Part shown: positions 17,872 through 27,486 of the stretch, in pieces
Layout of the letters: each line of letters opens with the position of its first letter
How positions within the stretch are numbered: position 1 is the first letter of the stretch
DNA from: Legionella spiritensis
GTDB taxonomy: Bacteria > Pseudomonadota > Gammaproteobacteria > Legionellales > Legionellaceae
Assembly: GCF_900186965.1 (NCBI RefSeq)
Contig: NZ_LT906457.1
Coordinates: 3,250,501 to 3,314,500, forward strand
Reading direction: 5' to 3'
DNA length: 64,000 bases
Notes under the pieces: generated by a model
What the model was told of the DNA's origin: nothing
The model's input: the letters and a program-made list of their open reading frames with translations, nothing else
The model's database searches: none
Program-made: the position numbers and the translations under genes

Positions 17872-18883
17872 TGATATCAATGCTGGAAGATACCCCTATA
17901 TGGTTAAAATTCTGTTCAAGCCACGTGGTTGCCAACTCACGACCCACATCATGCAGCAGCAAAATAAATTCCCAATCCGTGTTAAATTTACTGGCTACCG
18001 ACGAATCCTCCATCGCCTTGTCGGCTCTGATGGCGTGAATGAGCATACGTTTCATTTTTTTAGCGTATTCCTCTTTTAACCAGCCCTCGTCCAGCATTTT
18101 ACTTACAAAGGCTATAGCACGCATTTCCCGCATCAAAGACGAGTTAAAGCTGATTTCATTGATACGGTTGATGATTTCAGAGGCCGATTGCGGTACTTCT
18201 TCCCGCTGAATCGGATTGATATGCACAATTAAAATATCACGACTTTTGGAATTATAGATTAAAGGGTACAGAGCCGGATTACCCATGTAACCACCATCCC
18301 AATAGGATTCACTGCCAATATTGACGGATTGAAACAGATAGGGCAGGCATGAGGACGCTAAAATGGCATCGAGGGAGATTTCTTCATTATTAAACACCTT
18401 GATCTTGCCGGTTCTCACATTGCTCGCGGAGATATGCAAGCGAGGTGATTTACACGTTCTTACCTGTTCAAAATCAACCATGGATTCCAGAATATCGCGC
18501 AAGGGATTAAAATTGATCGGGTTAAATTGGTAAGGTGAGAATAATTTTGTCATCATATCAAACAGGAAATACGTCGGGGAAAGCTCGGGAGCAATATTTA
18601 ATAATTGCTCATACTGGGTAATGTGAACCGGGCTGTAAATTTGACCTACGTCGCTGATTTCCTTCCAGAAGCGATGCAGTAATTCCCGCGCCCCCCGATT
18701 ACCGCCGCTTGCTATTCCCTGAGTCAGAATAACCGCGTTCATGGCGCCGGCACTGGTGGCGGAAATACTGTCAAACTCAATACGCCCGTCTTCCAGAAGC
18801 TTATCCAAAACCCCCCAGGCAAGAGCACCATGAGCACCGCCTCCCTGTAAGGCAAGGTTAATGATTTTTGTTTTCCTGGCCAT
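17858..18883 (-). CDS. Patatin-like phospholipase
   Basis: A 341-residue patatin-domain protein that should hydrolyse acyl esters of phospholipids with a Ser-Asp dyad. The oxyanion loop LQGGGAHGALAWG is at residues 12-24. The nucleophile is Ser44 in SATSAGAMN, where the first glycine of the usual G-x-S-x-G is alanine. The catalytic aspartate is D196 in DGG. It has no signal peptide. It lacks the long C-terminal extensions of the known VpdA-C effectors, so a cytoplasmic housekeeping or lipid-remodelling role is as likely as secretion. It overlaps the SulP gene that follows it. Confidence 0.92.
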   Translation of the reverse strand: MARKTKIINLALQGGGAHGALAWGVLDKLLEDGRIEFDSISATSAGAMNAVILTQGIASGGNRGARELLHRFWKEISDVGQIYSPVHITQYEQLLNIAPELSPTYFLFDMMTKLFSPYQFNPINFNPLRDILESMVDFEQVRTCKSPRLHISASNVRTGKIKVFNNEEISLDAILASSCLPYLFQSVNIGSESYWDGGYMGNPALYPLIYNSKSRDILIVHINPIQREEVPQSASEIINRINEISFNSSLMREMRAIAFVSKMLDEGWLKEEYAKKMKRMLIHAIRADKAMEDSSVASKFNTDWEFILLLHDVGRELATTWLEQNFNHIGVSSSIDINEYL

Positions 18884-19136
18884 GAACGCTTCCTTATTTC
18901 AAATGACTCACAAATCATCCCGGATCAAAACCATAAACGGGTAGTTTGAGGAGTCTGGATAAAGCAAGTGCTTGAATTAAAACTTTTTTTAATTATAAAA
19001 AAAAATTTTTCATAAGCCCTGATTTCATTCTAAGCATAAGCAGACTTATGGATACCGTCAAGTGACGCGCCTTCTTGCGGACAGGCTTGACCTTCCATTA
19101 CACTGAACGGGAATGGACTTTATAGGGAAATAAACC

Positions 19137-20093
19137 ATGACACTGGAAAACCGGGAACAAATACGTAAGGAACTGGAGAAAGCAAGGGCACTGGTTCATC
19201 CTCACAGCCGAAAGATAGAGGATCTGTCCGCACACATTGATAACGAGGAATTTCTGGAGTCGATACGTCATCTCAACAGGCTGACCAACATTCTGGCTAA
19301 AGAGCCGGTAACCAGATCGAAATCGGGCGCGCTTCATTTATTTTCAGCCACATCTCAAAAAATTCCTGTAGGCGAAATATTTCGGTTACTCAAAGACGGT
19401 TACGAAGGCAACCTCAATCGATATTTACAGGAAATATTATCCAACGCCACCATAGGTATCGGTATTGTTCCTCAAAACAACCAGGATAAAAACAGCCGTG
19501 AGATCCTGGAGGTTAAAATTCAGGTCGCCGCCACCGCGATAGACAATTACGCGGGTTTATTAACCATGATTCTGGGCCAGAGCAAATTCTCCAAAAACCA
19601 GGAAAAAATTATCGGCAAGGCGCATAAGGCGATAAAAACGTCAGCCGGAAAATTCCAGGTGTTACGAATCAGTTGTGACCTCAAGGAGTTAAGAAGCCAT
19701 TGTGCACAATATATGGAAGAGCATGCACCCGTAAATTGTTTTAGCTCATTTGGCTGTTTTTCATCCAGGCCTTCCAGTCAATACAAAAGCCTTATGGACT
19801 GGTTTGAGGGTATTCGAACCGAGGCTCTGGCCGAGCAGGAACTGATAGGCGCTGTTTATTATATTCGCGCGAACATTGATAAAATCAGTAATAAATATGA
19901 GAGAAATGCCTTGCGGGACAGTCTGGATGCGGTATGCGGCAAATACGGGTATCCGGTCCATACGGACACGGAGGTCAATGGGGCGTACGTAACACCGTTT
20001 ATCAATAGAGCGTTATACCTTGGTATGGACTGGCCAGGCAAATTTCAACCGGACAATATCGGCCAGACAACCAACCTGAAATTAGCGGTATAA
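19137..20093 (+). CDS. Hypothetical protein, 318 aa, effector candidate
   Basis: I do not recognise this protein. It is helical and charged at the N-terminus (MTLENREQIRKELEKARALV), has no signal peptide or membrane segment, and contains a cysteine-rich patch near residues 200-207 (NCFSSFGCFSS). The 180 bases upstream are very AT-rich, unlike the neighbours, which is common in front of horizontally acquired Legionella effector genes. There is no glutamate block at the C-terminus. It converges with rlmB with only six bases between the stop codons. Effector status is a guess from composition and orphan status. Confidence 0.6.
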   Translation: MTLENREQIRKELEKARALVHPHSRKIEDLSAHIDNEEFLESIRHLNRLTNILAKEPVTRSKSGALHLFSATSQKIPVGEIFRLLKDGYEGNLNRYLQEILSNATIGIGIVPQNNQDKNSREILEVKIQVAATAIDNYAGLLTMILGQSKFSKNQEKIIGKAHKAIKTSAGKFQVLRISCDLKELRSHCAQYMEEHAPVNCFSSFGCFSSRPSSQYKSLMDWFEGIRTEALAEQELIGAVYYIRANIDKISNKYERNALRDSLDAVCGKYGYPVHTDTEVNGAYVTPFINRALYLGMDWPGKFQPDNIGQTTNLKLAV

Positions 20094-20099
20094 CGACTT

Positions 20100-20843
20100 T
20101 TATCCTGATCGGCGCTGACGGACCACCTCATACAAGGAAGCGCCGGTTGCCACCGACACATTGAGACTGTCCACGCTGCCCAGCATGGGCAAGGCAAACA
20201 AACCGTCGCAATGTTCCCGGGTTAAACGTCTCATCCCGCTGCCTTCCGCGCCCATCACCAGCGCCAGTGATGATCTGCAATCCAGTTGATAAAGTGTTTG
20301 GGATGCTTCACCGGCCGCACCATAGATCCACACACCTTGTTGCTTGAGATTTTCCATGGCGCGTACCAGATTAGTCACCCGCACCAATGGAACGGATTCG
20401 GCCGCACCGCAAGCCACTTTGCTGACCACCGGCGTCATGCCGGCGCTCTTGTCCCTGGGTATAATGACAAAATCCACGCCGGCCGCATCCGCCGTTCGCA
20501 GACAAGCACCCAGATTATGAGGATCAGTAATGCCATCGAGAATCAGAATGAGTGGCGGTTGCCTGGCCGAAGTGAGGAGGGCCGTTAAGTCCGCTTCTCC
20601 AAACTCCGGTAGCACTCCGGCTGCGGCAACCACACCTTGATGCGTAAAACCACTAAAACGCTGATTCATAACCTGTGCCGACATTTTTTCAACGGGGATA
20701 TTACGTTGAACAGCCGCATCGAGAATCGCCTGCATCTTTTGATCCGTGCGGTCAAAATTGACGTACAACGCTTTGACAGGACGATGCGGGTTCCTCAGCA
20801 GCGCTTTTACCGCATGCAGCCCATAGACCAGGTGCTCAGTCAT
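20100..20843 (-). CDS. rlmB: 23S rRNA (guanosine-2'-O-)-methyltransferase RlmB
   Basis: RlmB methylates the ribose of G2251 in 23S rRNA. The 247-residue SpoU-family protein has the N-terminal substrate-binding domain (VYGLHAVKALL) and the three knot motifs: LDGITDPHNLGACLRTADAAG, LVMGAEGSGMRRL and LPMLGSVDSLNVSVATG. Its first eight bases overlap the end of rnr. The rnr-rlmB order is the conserved gammaproteobacterial arrangement. Confidence 0.96.
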   Translation of the reverse strand: MTEHLVYGLHAVKALLRNPHRPVKALYVNFDRTDQKMQAILDAAVQRNIPVEKMSAQVMNQRFSGFTHQGVVAAAGVLPEFGEADLTALLTSARQPPLILILDGITDPHNLGACLRTADAAGVDFVIIPRDKSAGMTPVVSKVACGAAESVPLVRVTNLVRAMENLKQQGVWIYGAAGEASQTLYQLDCRSSLALVMGAEGSGMRRLTREHCDGLFALPMLGSVDSLNVSVATGASLYEVVRQRRSG

Positions 20844-23013
20844 TCACAGCCTCGTTTTCGACCGGTTCAAAATCGATTTTCCGCTCATCGAGATCGACCC
20901 GGGCGACCAGAACCGTCATTTTATCGCCCAAACGATAGACATGTCCGCCGCGCTCCCCGACCAGGCGATGTTTCACCGCGTCAAAAGAGTAATAGTCATT
21001 GCGTAACGACGTGACGTGAACCAGCCCTTCCACATAAATATCATCCAGTTCCACAAAGATACCAAACCCGGTAACGGCCGAGATCGTGCCTTGAAATACC
21101 TGCCCCAGCTTGTCCTGCATGTATTCACACTTAAGCCAGGAGACCACTTCCCGGGTAGCATCGTCCGCTCGCCGCTCGGTCATGGAGCAATGCTTGCCGT
21201 ACCGGTTCATATCGTCTTCGCTGTAAACAAAGGCTTCCCCGGCGCTATCGTCAATCAGATGGCCAATCGCCCGATGGATCAGTAAATCAGGATAACGGCG
21301 TATGGGCGAGGTAAAATGGGTATAGGCACTGTAAGCCAGACCGAAATGCCCGTCATTGCTTTCAATATACTGCGCCTGTTTTAATGAGCGTAACATCACC
21401 GTTTCAATCAAATGTTTTTCCGGCCTGTCCCCAACTGTCGCCAGCGTTTTTTGAAAGTCTTTGGGCGTCGGTTTTTTACCTCCGCCCAAAGTCAGCCCCA
21501 ATTCGCCCAAAAATTGCCTGAGCGCTATGATTTTGTCTTCTTCCGGAGCCGGATGAACACGATACAGAACAGGAATTTTGGCTTTTTCCAGAAAACGCGC
21601 TACTGCAACATTCGCCGCCAGCATACATTCCTCGATCAAACGATGCGCATCGTTTCGGATGACCGGTACGATACGCTCTATCTTGCGCTGGGCATCAAAT
21701 TGAATACTGGTTTCGGTGGTGTCAAAATCCATGGCGCCACGGATTTTTCTGGCCTGGTGCAGCGTTTTATAAAGGTCGTGCAATGATTCGATCATTGGCC
21801 ACAACGCCTCATATTCCGTATCGCACCGCTGCCCGGCAAGCCACCGGCCCACCTGGGTGTAGGTTAATCGGGCATGGGAATGAAAAACCGCACGATAAAA
21901 CCGCGAGCGGGTTATTTTTCCGTCGGCGCTGATGGCCATTTCAGCCACCAGACTGAGTCGGTCGACTTGCGGATTTAAGGAACAAATACCGTTGGATAAA
22001 GCCTCGGGTAACATCGGCACAACCTGGCCGGGAAAATATACGGAATTTCCCCGCCTGGCAGCTTCCTGATCCAAAGCGGAATCCATAGCCACATAATGAC
22101 TGACATCGGCAATAGCCACAAACAATTGGAACCCGCCCTTGGGTTTCCGGTAACAATACACCGCATCGTCAAAATCCCTGGCATCCTCACCGTCTATGGT
22201 CACAAACGACAAATGCCGCAAATCGGTCCGTCCCGCTATGTCATTCTCATTAACATGCTGCGGGATTCGGGATACCTCTCTTAATACATCTTCCGGCCAA
22301 TGTGCCGGGATACCATGGGCATGGATGGCCACTTCTATTTCCATGCCGGGAGCCATATGGTCTCCCAAAATATGAATGATTTTGCCAATGGCCTGATTTC
22401 GTCTGGTCGGAAAGGCAATGACTTCCGCCAGCACCACCTGACCATTCTGGGCGCCGCCGGCAAATTCCATTGGAATGGAAATATCCTGAGTCAACCTCTT
22501 ATTATCAGGAATCAGGAAACCAACACCGTGTTCGGTAAAAAACCGGCCGACCACCGTCGCGTTAGCGTGCTCAATCACTTCGTGGATTCGCCCTTCCGGC
22601 CGGCCACGCCTGTCCACGCCGCTCTGATAAGCGAGCACCACATCACCGTTCATCACGGCTTTCATGTCCTTGGCGGACAGCACCATATCATCGCCACCCG
22701 CGTCGGGAATAAAAAAACCAAACCCGTCCGGATGGCCTTGAATCGTGCCTCTCACCAGGTTAATACGGCCAAGAAGACAAAAACGCCCCCGACGATCCTG
22801 CATAAGCTGGCCGTCTCTTACCATCGCCTTGAGGCGAAAGCCCAGCGGCTCCTGCTCATGCTCGCAAATATCCAGTTTCTCAATAAGTTGATTACGAGAG
22901 ATCGGACGACCATATTCTTCCAGCACCTTCATGATCAACTCACGGCTGGGGATTGGTAATTTGTATTTTTCCTTTTCCCTTTTATAAAAAGGATCTTTGT
23001 GTTTTTTATTCAC
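20836..23013 (-). CDS. rnr: Ribonuclease R
   Basis: A 3'-5' exoribonuclease that degrades structured RNA. The 725 residues comprise an N-terminal winged-helix segment, two cold-shock domains (about 85-225), the RNB catalytic domain beginning with DGEDARDFDD at 274-283, and a C-terminal S1 domain (about 635-715). The lysine-rich tail of the E. coli enzyme is absent, so the protein ends shortly after the S1 domain. It is the first gene of the rnr-rlmB operon. Confidence 0.96.
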   Translation of the reverse strand: MNKKHKDPFYKREKEKYKLPIPSRELIMKVLEEYGRPISRNQLIEKLDICEHEQEPLGFRLKAMVRDGQLMQDRRGRFCLLGRINLVRGTIQGHPDGFGFFIPDAGGDDMVLSAKDMKAVMNGDVVLAYQSGVDRRGRPEGRIHEVIEHANATVVGRFFTEHGVGFLIPDNKRLTQDISIPMEFAGGAQNGQVVLAEVIAFPTRRNQAIGKIIHILGDHMAPGMEIEVAIHAHGIPAHWPEDVLREVSRIPQHVNENDIAGRTDLRHLSFVTIDGEDARDFDDAVYCYRKPKGGFQLFVAIADVSHYVAMDSALDQEAARRGNSVYFPGQVVPMLPEALSNGICSLNPQVDRLSLVAEMAISADGKITRSRFYRAVFHSHARLTYTQVGRWLAGQRCDTEYEALWPMIESLHDLYKTLHQARKIRGAMDFDTTETSIQFDAQRKIERIVPVIRNDAHRLIEECMLAANVAVARFLEKAKIPVLYRVHPAPEEDKIIALRQFLGELGLTLGGGKKPTPKDFQKTLATVGDRPEKHLIETVMLRSLKQAQYIESNDGHFGLAYSAYTHFTSPIRRYPDLLIHRAIGHLIDDSAGEAFVYSEDDMNRYGKHCSMTERRADDATREVVSWLKCEYMQDKLGQVFQGTISAVTGFGIFVELDDIYVEGLVHVTSLRNDYYSFDAVKHRLVGERGGHVYRLGDKMTVLVARVDLDERKIDFEPVENEAVND

Positions 23014-23054
23014 GGCCCACTTTGATGAAATAGAAATTCAAGTCAGTCTACCAC

Positions 23055-23528
23055 CTATTCTTCGGAAGACGGTAATTTAAAACCGTTGCCGCCCAAATAA
23101 GTCATTAATTTTGACAAGGTCATATCCTCACCGGCCCAATAGGTACCTGCCGCTTTGGCGGGCATACCAACATCTGACCATTGACACACGGCTATGACAC
23201 CCGCGCAGGGGATTTGCTGTTCATGGCCGGGTCTGGATTCAATACAACTTAGTTCAAATGATTTTTGATCAAGGGCAAGAGCGGACCATTTCCCGCTTTG
23301 CAGGCGGCTGCTCCAGCCGGCGCTGGCGCCTGGCTCCGAAACCGGATGAGTAATCCATAAATCCGCATCGGATAAATTATGGATCAAAACAAGCTGTGGT
23401 TTCCTGGCAGACAGCGTTACCGACTCACCCTGTACGGCAACGGATCGGCAGGAGGGCGGCGTTTTTTCTTCGGCATGCACGCCAACGGAAACCAGAAACA
23501 GCAGCAATAACGAACCCAAATACTTCAT
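23055..23528 (-). CDS. Exported hypothetical protein with four cysteines
   Basis: A 157-residue protein with a good signal peptide (LLLLFLVSVGVHA) and four cysteines in the mature part (PPSC, LSC, IPC, AVC), which suggests two disulfides in the periplasm or secreted form. The middle (LVLIHNLSDADLWITHP) looks like a beta-sandwich. I do not recognise the family with certainty. It resembles small exported Legionella proteins annotated as enhanced-entry proteins, but I cannot confirm this by sight. It is 41 bases upstream of rnr in the same direction. Confidence 0.7.
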   Translation of the reverse strand: MKYLGSLLLLFLVSVGVHAEEKTPPSCRSVAVQGESVTLSARKPQLVLIHNLSDADLWITHPVSEPGASAGWSSRLQSGKWSALALDQKSFELSCIESRPGHEQQIPCAGVIAVCQWSDVGMPAKAAGTYWAGEDMTLSKLMTYLGGNGFKLPSSEE

Positions 23529-23616
23529 TCAGACATCTCCATCAATGATTTTGCACAGAACCTAGAAATTGAGTATAAAATAAACTAGTCTTAATAAAAA
23601 AAACAGGATCTTTATT

Positions 23617-24351
23617 GTGCGATGGTCTTTGCTAGTATTATCCTTGTTTTTAAACAATTGTCTATTTGCGCAAAAGGTTATCATCGGCACCATGCCGGAT
23701 CACCCGCCTTTCAGCATGCTCGCCGATGACCACTCCCATTTTTATGGTTTTGAAATTGATTTGATGGAAGCCGTCTGCAATCGTGCCAACCTGCAATGCG
23801 AATATGTGGCCATGGAATTTAAGGACTTGTTCATACAATTAAAAGCCGGGAACATTACCCTGGCTGTCGCCACCATAGACATTACCGAAGAACGCGCCGG
23901 GAAGTTTCTGTTCAGTATCCCCTATCTATGCAGCAAGGTGCAATATATGACGACCATGTCAGCGCCCATTTATTCCATACCGCAACTCGTTGACAAACGA
24001 ATTGGCATCTTAAAAGGTTCGGATTTAAAAATGATTGTTTTTCAGCAGCTTAATGGCAAAGCGACTGTGTTTGACTACCCAACCGCCTCGTTGCTTGTTG
24101 ACGCGCTGGGCCATAACAATCTGGACGCCGTTCTGATGGATGGAGGAACCGCGCAATACTGGGCGGATAATAATGCCAATATGTTCAAACTGGTAGGCCC
24201 CAGAATTTTTATGGATACCGGCTACGGTATTATGGCCAATAAAAATCAAAGCCAACTTATCAACGCGATTGATAAAGCCTTACTGTCTATGGAAAACGAC
24301 GGAACCTACCTGCAAATTTTTACCAGGTACTTCAGTGAGATATCCAATTAA
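23617..24351 (+). CDS. Periplasmic amino-acid-binding protein (SBP family 3)
   Basis: A 244-residue solute-binding protein with a signal peptide (LLVLSLFLNNCLFA) and the family-3 pattern: PPFSML, FYGFEIDLMEAVC, FKDLFIQLKAGNITLAVATIDITEERA and FSIPYL. It should bind arginine or another polar amino acid for an ABC importer. No permease or ATPase gene is adjacent, so it either serves a distant transporter or acts as an orphan. Translation begins at GTG with AGGATC upstream. A lipobox is possible at NNC (residue 15), but the position is short. Confidence 0.88.
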   Translation: MRWSLLVLSLFLNNCLFAQKVIIGTMPDHPPFSMLADDHSHFYGFEIDLMEAVCNRANLQCEYVAMEFKDLFIQLKAGNITLAVATIDITEERAGKFLFSIPYLCSKVQYMTTMSAPIYSIPQLVDKRIGILKGSDLKMIVFQQLNGKATVFDYPTASLLVDALGHNNLDAVLMDGGTAQYWADNNANMFKLVGPRIFMDTGYGIMANKNQSQLINAIDKALLSMENDGTYLQIFTRYFSEISN

Positions 24352-24426
24352 ATCGCAATACGACGAAGCACCAGGCTCTGTTTTGCGTTCATCTTCAGGC
24401 ATGGTAAACTAGCCGTTTTCAAAAAA

Positions 24427-25017
24427 ATGAAGCCCATGACCTCTATCATCGACGCCATTGAACCCCTGCACCGTAACTGTATTATTTCCTGGAAACAAAG
24501 CGGCATCAGCTACTCTTTCCATGATTTTTTAGGGTTGGTGGAAGAAAACCACGCCTTTAATTATCAGTTATGGCACGCCGAAGATCGGGCGAGGCGGGAT
24601 GATATGGGCTTTGAATTCGTCTATCGCGCCAAGCGCGACATTGATCATTTCAACCAACAACGCAATAATCGTATGGAAGCTATGGACGAATGGCTGGTTC
24701 AATCGCTGCGACCGGTCGCCTCGGCCCAGTGCCCTGTGCACTCCGAAACACCGGGGATGATGATTGATCGCCTGTCCATCCTGGCCCTGAAAGCCTACCA
24801 CATGAATCTGCAGGCCGAACGTCCCGACGCGTCTTTGGAGCACCGGCAAACCTGTCGGCAAAAATTCACGGTGATCATCGCCCAGCAACAACAATTACTG
24901 GCTTGTCTGCGTCAGTTAATCAAGGACGTAGAAGCCGGACAACGAACGTTCCGAGTTTATCATCAATTTAAAATGTACAACGATCCTACATTAAACCCCG
25001 AATTGTATTCGAGCTGA
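24427..25017 (+). CDS. DUF4254-type protein
   Basis: A 196-residue soluble protein that fits the DUF4254 family: the EENHAFNYQLWHAEDRAR segment, INHFN-like DIDHFNQQRNNRMEAMDEW, and PGMMIDRLSILALKAYHM. The family is mainly found beside LPS or glycosyltransferase genes and has no proven function. An alternative ATG nine bases downstream is equally possible. Its last 32 bases overlap the 3' end of the convergent polytopic gene. Confidence 0.75.
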   Translation: MKPMTSIIDAIEPLHRNCIISWKQSGISYSFHDFLGLVEENHAFNYQLWHAEDRARRDDMGFEFVYRAKRDIDHFNQQRNNRMEAMDEWLVQSLRPVASAQCPVHSETPGMMIDRLSILALKAYHMNLQAERPDASLEHRQTCRQKFTVIIAQQQQLLACLRQLIKDVEAGQRTFRVYHQFKMYNDPTLNPELYSS

Positions 25018-27025
25018 CGACATCAACCTGTTTCGGTTTCATACCGATACCGATATCATCTTTGCTATAGGTTTTTTTACTTGTCTTGCTTGTTGCCAGG
25101 GGAGGGAAAAAGGAAAGGGAAAATGAGCGGGGGATCTTCGGACGTTGGGAATCAGGCGTCGGCTCGCTGGCAGGCCCTGATTCCCTTATCGACGAATCAG
25201 CCGAAGGAACAAGGGGAAGCAATTCCGGCTCATCGATATAAGGTTCGATATCCGGCTGATCTTTATCTTCCTCCCTGCCAAAGCTGGCTGATTTTTTTAC
25301 ATCTTTGGCAGGAACATCAACCTGATCAGGCGGCGTACGGCCAAAACCTCGAGTCAACGCGTTCAAGGCCAGAGCCAGAGAATAAACCAGCGAACTGAAT
25401 ACCGTAACACCCAGCATAATCGGCGTATCGTGATAATGCCCCTGCTCATCCCGCTCCTGAAAAGGATTCATGGTATAGTCCACCGATTTGGACCCTTTTC
25501 CAAGGCCTGAGAAAAAGGAACGTACCACTTCAAACCATTCCTGGAAAAAGAATTGCGGAGACGGATCAACCACCATGCCATTCTCAAGGATTGAATCAAT
25601 TTCCACATCCAGATTCAGCTCCTCGACATCGGGAATACCGCTTTTCAGCGTTTTGAGTATGTCCTCTAACCGTTCATACGGCTCATGCTCCTGCTTTTTC
25701 TTTTGCCGGGAATTATGAATATAATTTTTGATCAGGGAATGAATAATAAATCCGAGAAGACAAGCCATGCCCAGCGAGACACCAACAATCAGAAGCAGGG
25801 GCGGGAAAGGCGTTGACGTCAGCAATAAAATCGTTGCGGTAGTAAACAGAAGGCTGGCAACGGCCGAATAAGCGGCCAGGCCGTTTTTAGCACCGACTAA
25901 CAGGGCAGAGGAATAAGATAACGTGGACAGGGATTGCAAGCGCTGGCGTTTTGCGTTGAGAACCCCTTTTTTCTCGTCGAGTTCCTGAAGGATTTGCGTT
26001 TGCAGCTCTTCCAGATCTGCCCGTATTAACAGATCCTCTTTGCTATCAGACAACTTGGCGAGCTGTTTTGAAATACCCTGAAGCTCACGCAATAACTCGA
26101 CTATCTGGGGACCCAGCTCTTTATTGCTTAAAGCCAGCTCCACTTTCGCTTCGGTAATTAACAACTTGCGCTGATAGTCGTATTCTTCATAAAGGCGGGT
26201 TGCAATCAGGCTAACTGCGTAAATGGCGGAAAACGCCACCATCATCACAAACAGCGGCCAGGCAACGGGGGCAAGAAACATCGTACCGACAAATAGATAA
26301 AGGCTGTCAATCACAGCACCCAGCGCAACCGAACCAAACGCGGCGATTCGGGTATTTTTACTTTGCAATTGTAATTGCTTGCGATACCGCAGGCACTCTT
26401 CCTCAGTGAGTTGGTGGGCATCCTGAATCTTTGCCAGCAATACCGCGTTCGCCTTCATCATGTCTTTGCGGTTTTTTTGCATGCGCCGCATCCACAGGCG
26501 ATTTAAAATGGCCACCGCGCCAAGACACAATGACGCGGGAACCAGCATGGAATTCAGATCAGGCCCGCCCAGCACGTTCATCATTTGCAAGGTGCTGCGC
26601 AAGCCTTTGTAGGTGTTTTTGGATCCCTTAATCACATCGCGAAGATAAGGCCATACCGTGGCAATATAGCGCTTGAAACGATTTTTGTCCTTATCGTCAA
26701 AATAATTGCCCAGCATGGCCAAGGTGATCAGGGTGATGCTTTCCGTTGCAGCCACGGCAATACCGGCCGGGGTCAACAGCAATTCATGCATGACATCGGA
26801 AGAGGAAAGATCACTATTGGTCAGAGCAAGGTCTATCCAGTATTTGAGGAAACTGTAGGAATTACTTAAGCCATCCAGCGCGCCATAAAGGGCATAAATA
26901 AGCCGCAAATCATGCAGACGTTTTGCCATGCGTCGGCTTTTCGTATCCATTCTGCCGGCAATCCGGGATACATAATTTAACTTATGAGGCGGTTCAATTT
27001 TTTCGACAGGGATTGTTTCGCTCAC
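24986..27025 (-). CDS. Polytopic membrane protein, effector candidate (679 aa)
   Basis: Not recognised. It has hydrophobic segments near residues 83-106, 160-176, 228-275 (two), 384-432 (two) and 535-560. A charged coiled coil at about 290-365 and a Pro/Ser/Asp-rich C-terminal tail of about 120 residues (KDQPDIEPYIDEPELLPL...) complete it. Long cytosolic tails and paired hydrophobic hairpins are typical of Legionella effectors that insert into host membranes, but an ordinary inner-membrane protein is possible. Translation seems to start at GTG with a poor ribosome binding site. The C-terminus has no glutamate block. Confidence 0.65.
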   Translation of the reverse strand: MSETIPVEKIEPPHKLNYVSRIAGRMDTKSRRMAKRLHDLRLIYALYGALDGLSNSYSFLKYWIDLALTNSDLSSSDVMHELLLTPAGIAVAATESITLITLAMLGNYFDDKDKNRFKRYIATVWPYLRDVIKGSKNTYKGLRSTLQMMNVLGGPDLNSMLVPASLCLGAVAILNRLWMRRMQKNRKDMMKANAVLLAKIQDAHQLTEEECLRYRKQLQLQSKNTRIAAFGSVALGAVIDSLYLFVGTMFLAPVAWPLFVMMVAFSAIYAVSLIATRLYEEYDYQRKLLITEAKVELALSNKELGPQIVELLRELQGISKQLAKLSDSKEDLLIRADLEELQTQILQELDEKKGVLNAKRQRLQSLSTLSYSSALLVGAKNGLAAYSAVASLLFTTATILLLTSTPFPPLLLIVGVSLGMACLLGFIIHSLIKNYIHNSRQKKKQEHEPYERLEDILKTLKSGIPDVEELNLDVEIDSILENGMVVDPSPQFFFQEWFEVVRSFFSGLGKGSKSVDYTMNPFQERDEQGHYHDTPIMLGVTVFSSLVYSLALALNALTRGFGRTPPDQVDVPAKDVKKSASFGREEDKDQPDIEPYIDEPELLPLVPSADSSIRESGPASEPTPDSQRPKIPRSFSLSFFPPLATSKTSKKTYSKDDIGIGMKPKQVDVVSSNTIRGLM

Positions 27026-27486
27026 AATGATCTACAGGTGTAATGCCTAAGATGGAGCAGATTGTACTTTAACGAACACTTTTTGGCAATAAAATTTTCA
27101 TGATGATCTATTTCAGAACAAAAACCAAAGCACCATCAACAATCCTATCATAAGAAAAATAGAAAAAGATATTCTTTTTTTTATCTTATTGATTAACAAA
27201 TTGACTTGCCAAGCGTAAAAAAAATGAGTATAACTGGGTTTGTTTGATATAAATTTGTTCATATGCAATCGATACCCATGACACCACGCACTACTGTTTT
27301 TCAATCCTCGGCCCATTTTGATTGGACCGCAATCAGACTATTAGCAACAGGAAAAGCCTCTTTTTCCCTGCCCTCAATCGTAACAGTGTCCCTTGTCGTG
27401 GATAATGTGGCCCGCCCGGCCATATAACCTTTCCTGACAACTACCGCATTTTTTCCAGAAACCATCTTAAAAGGGGCTTCCAATCC
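27026..27486. other. Intergenic region between the polytopic gene and brnQ
   Basis: This divergent 460-base space is very AT-rich at 27150-27250. A small minus-strand frame (27113-27262, about 49 residues) ends in a hydrophobic segment and could be a membrane microprotein, but it lacks a ribosome binding site. I see no RNA gene or repeat. Confidence 0.4.

Noticed and set aside
27113-27316. 67-aa minus-strand frame with a hydrophobic end
   Set aside because: A possible membrane microprotein, but no ribosome binding site or neighbour supports it; left as a note in the intergenic entry.
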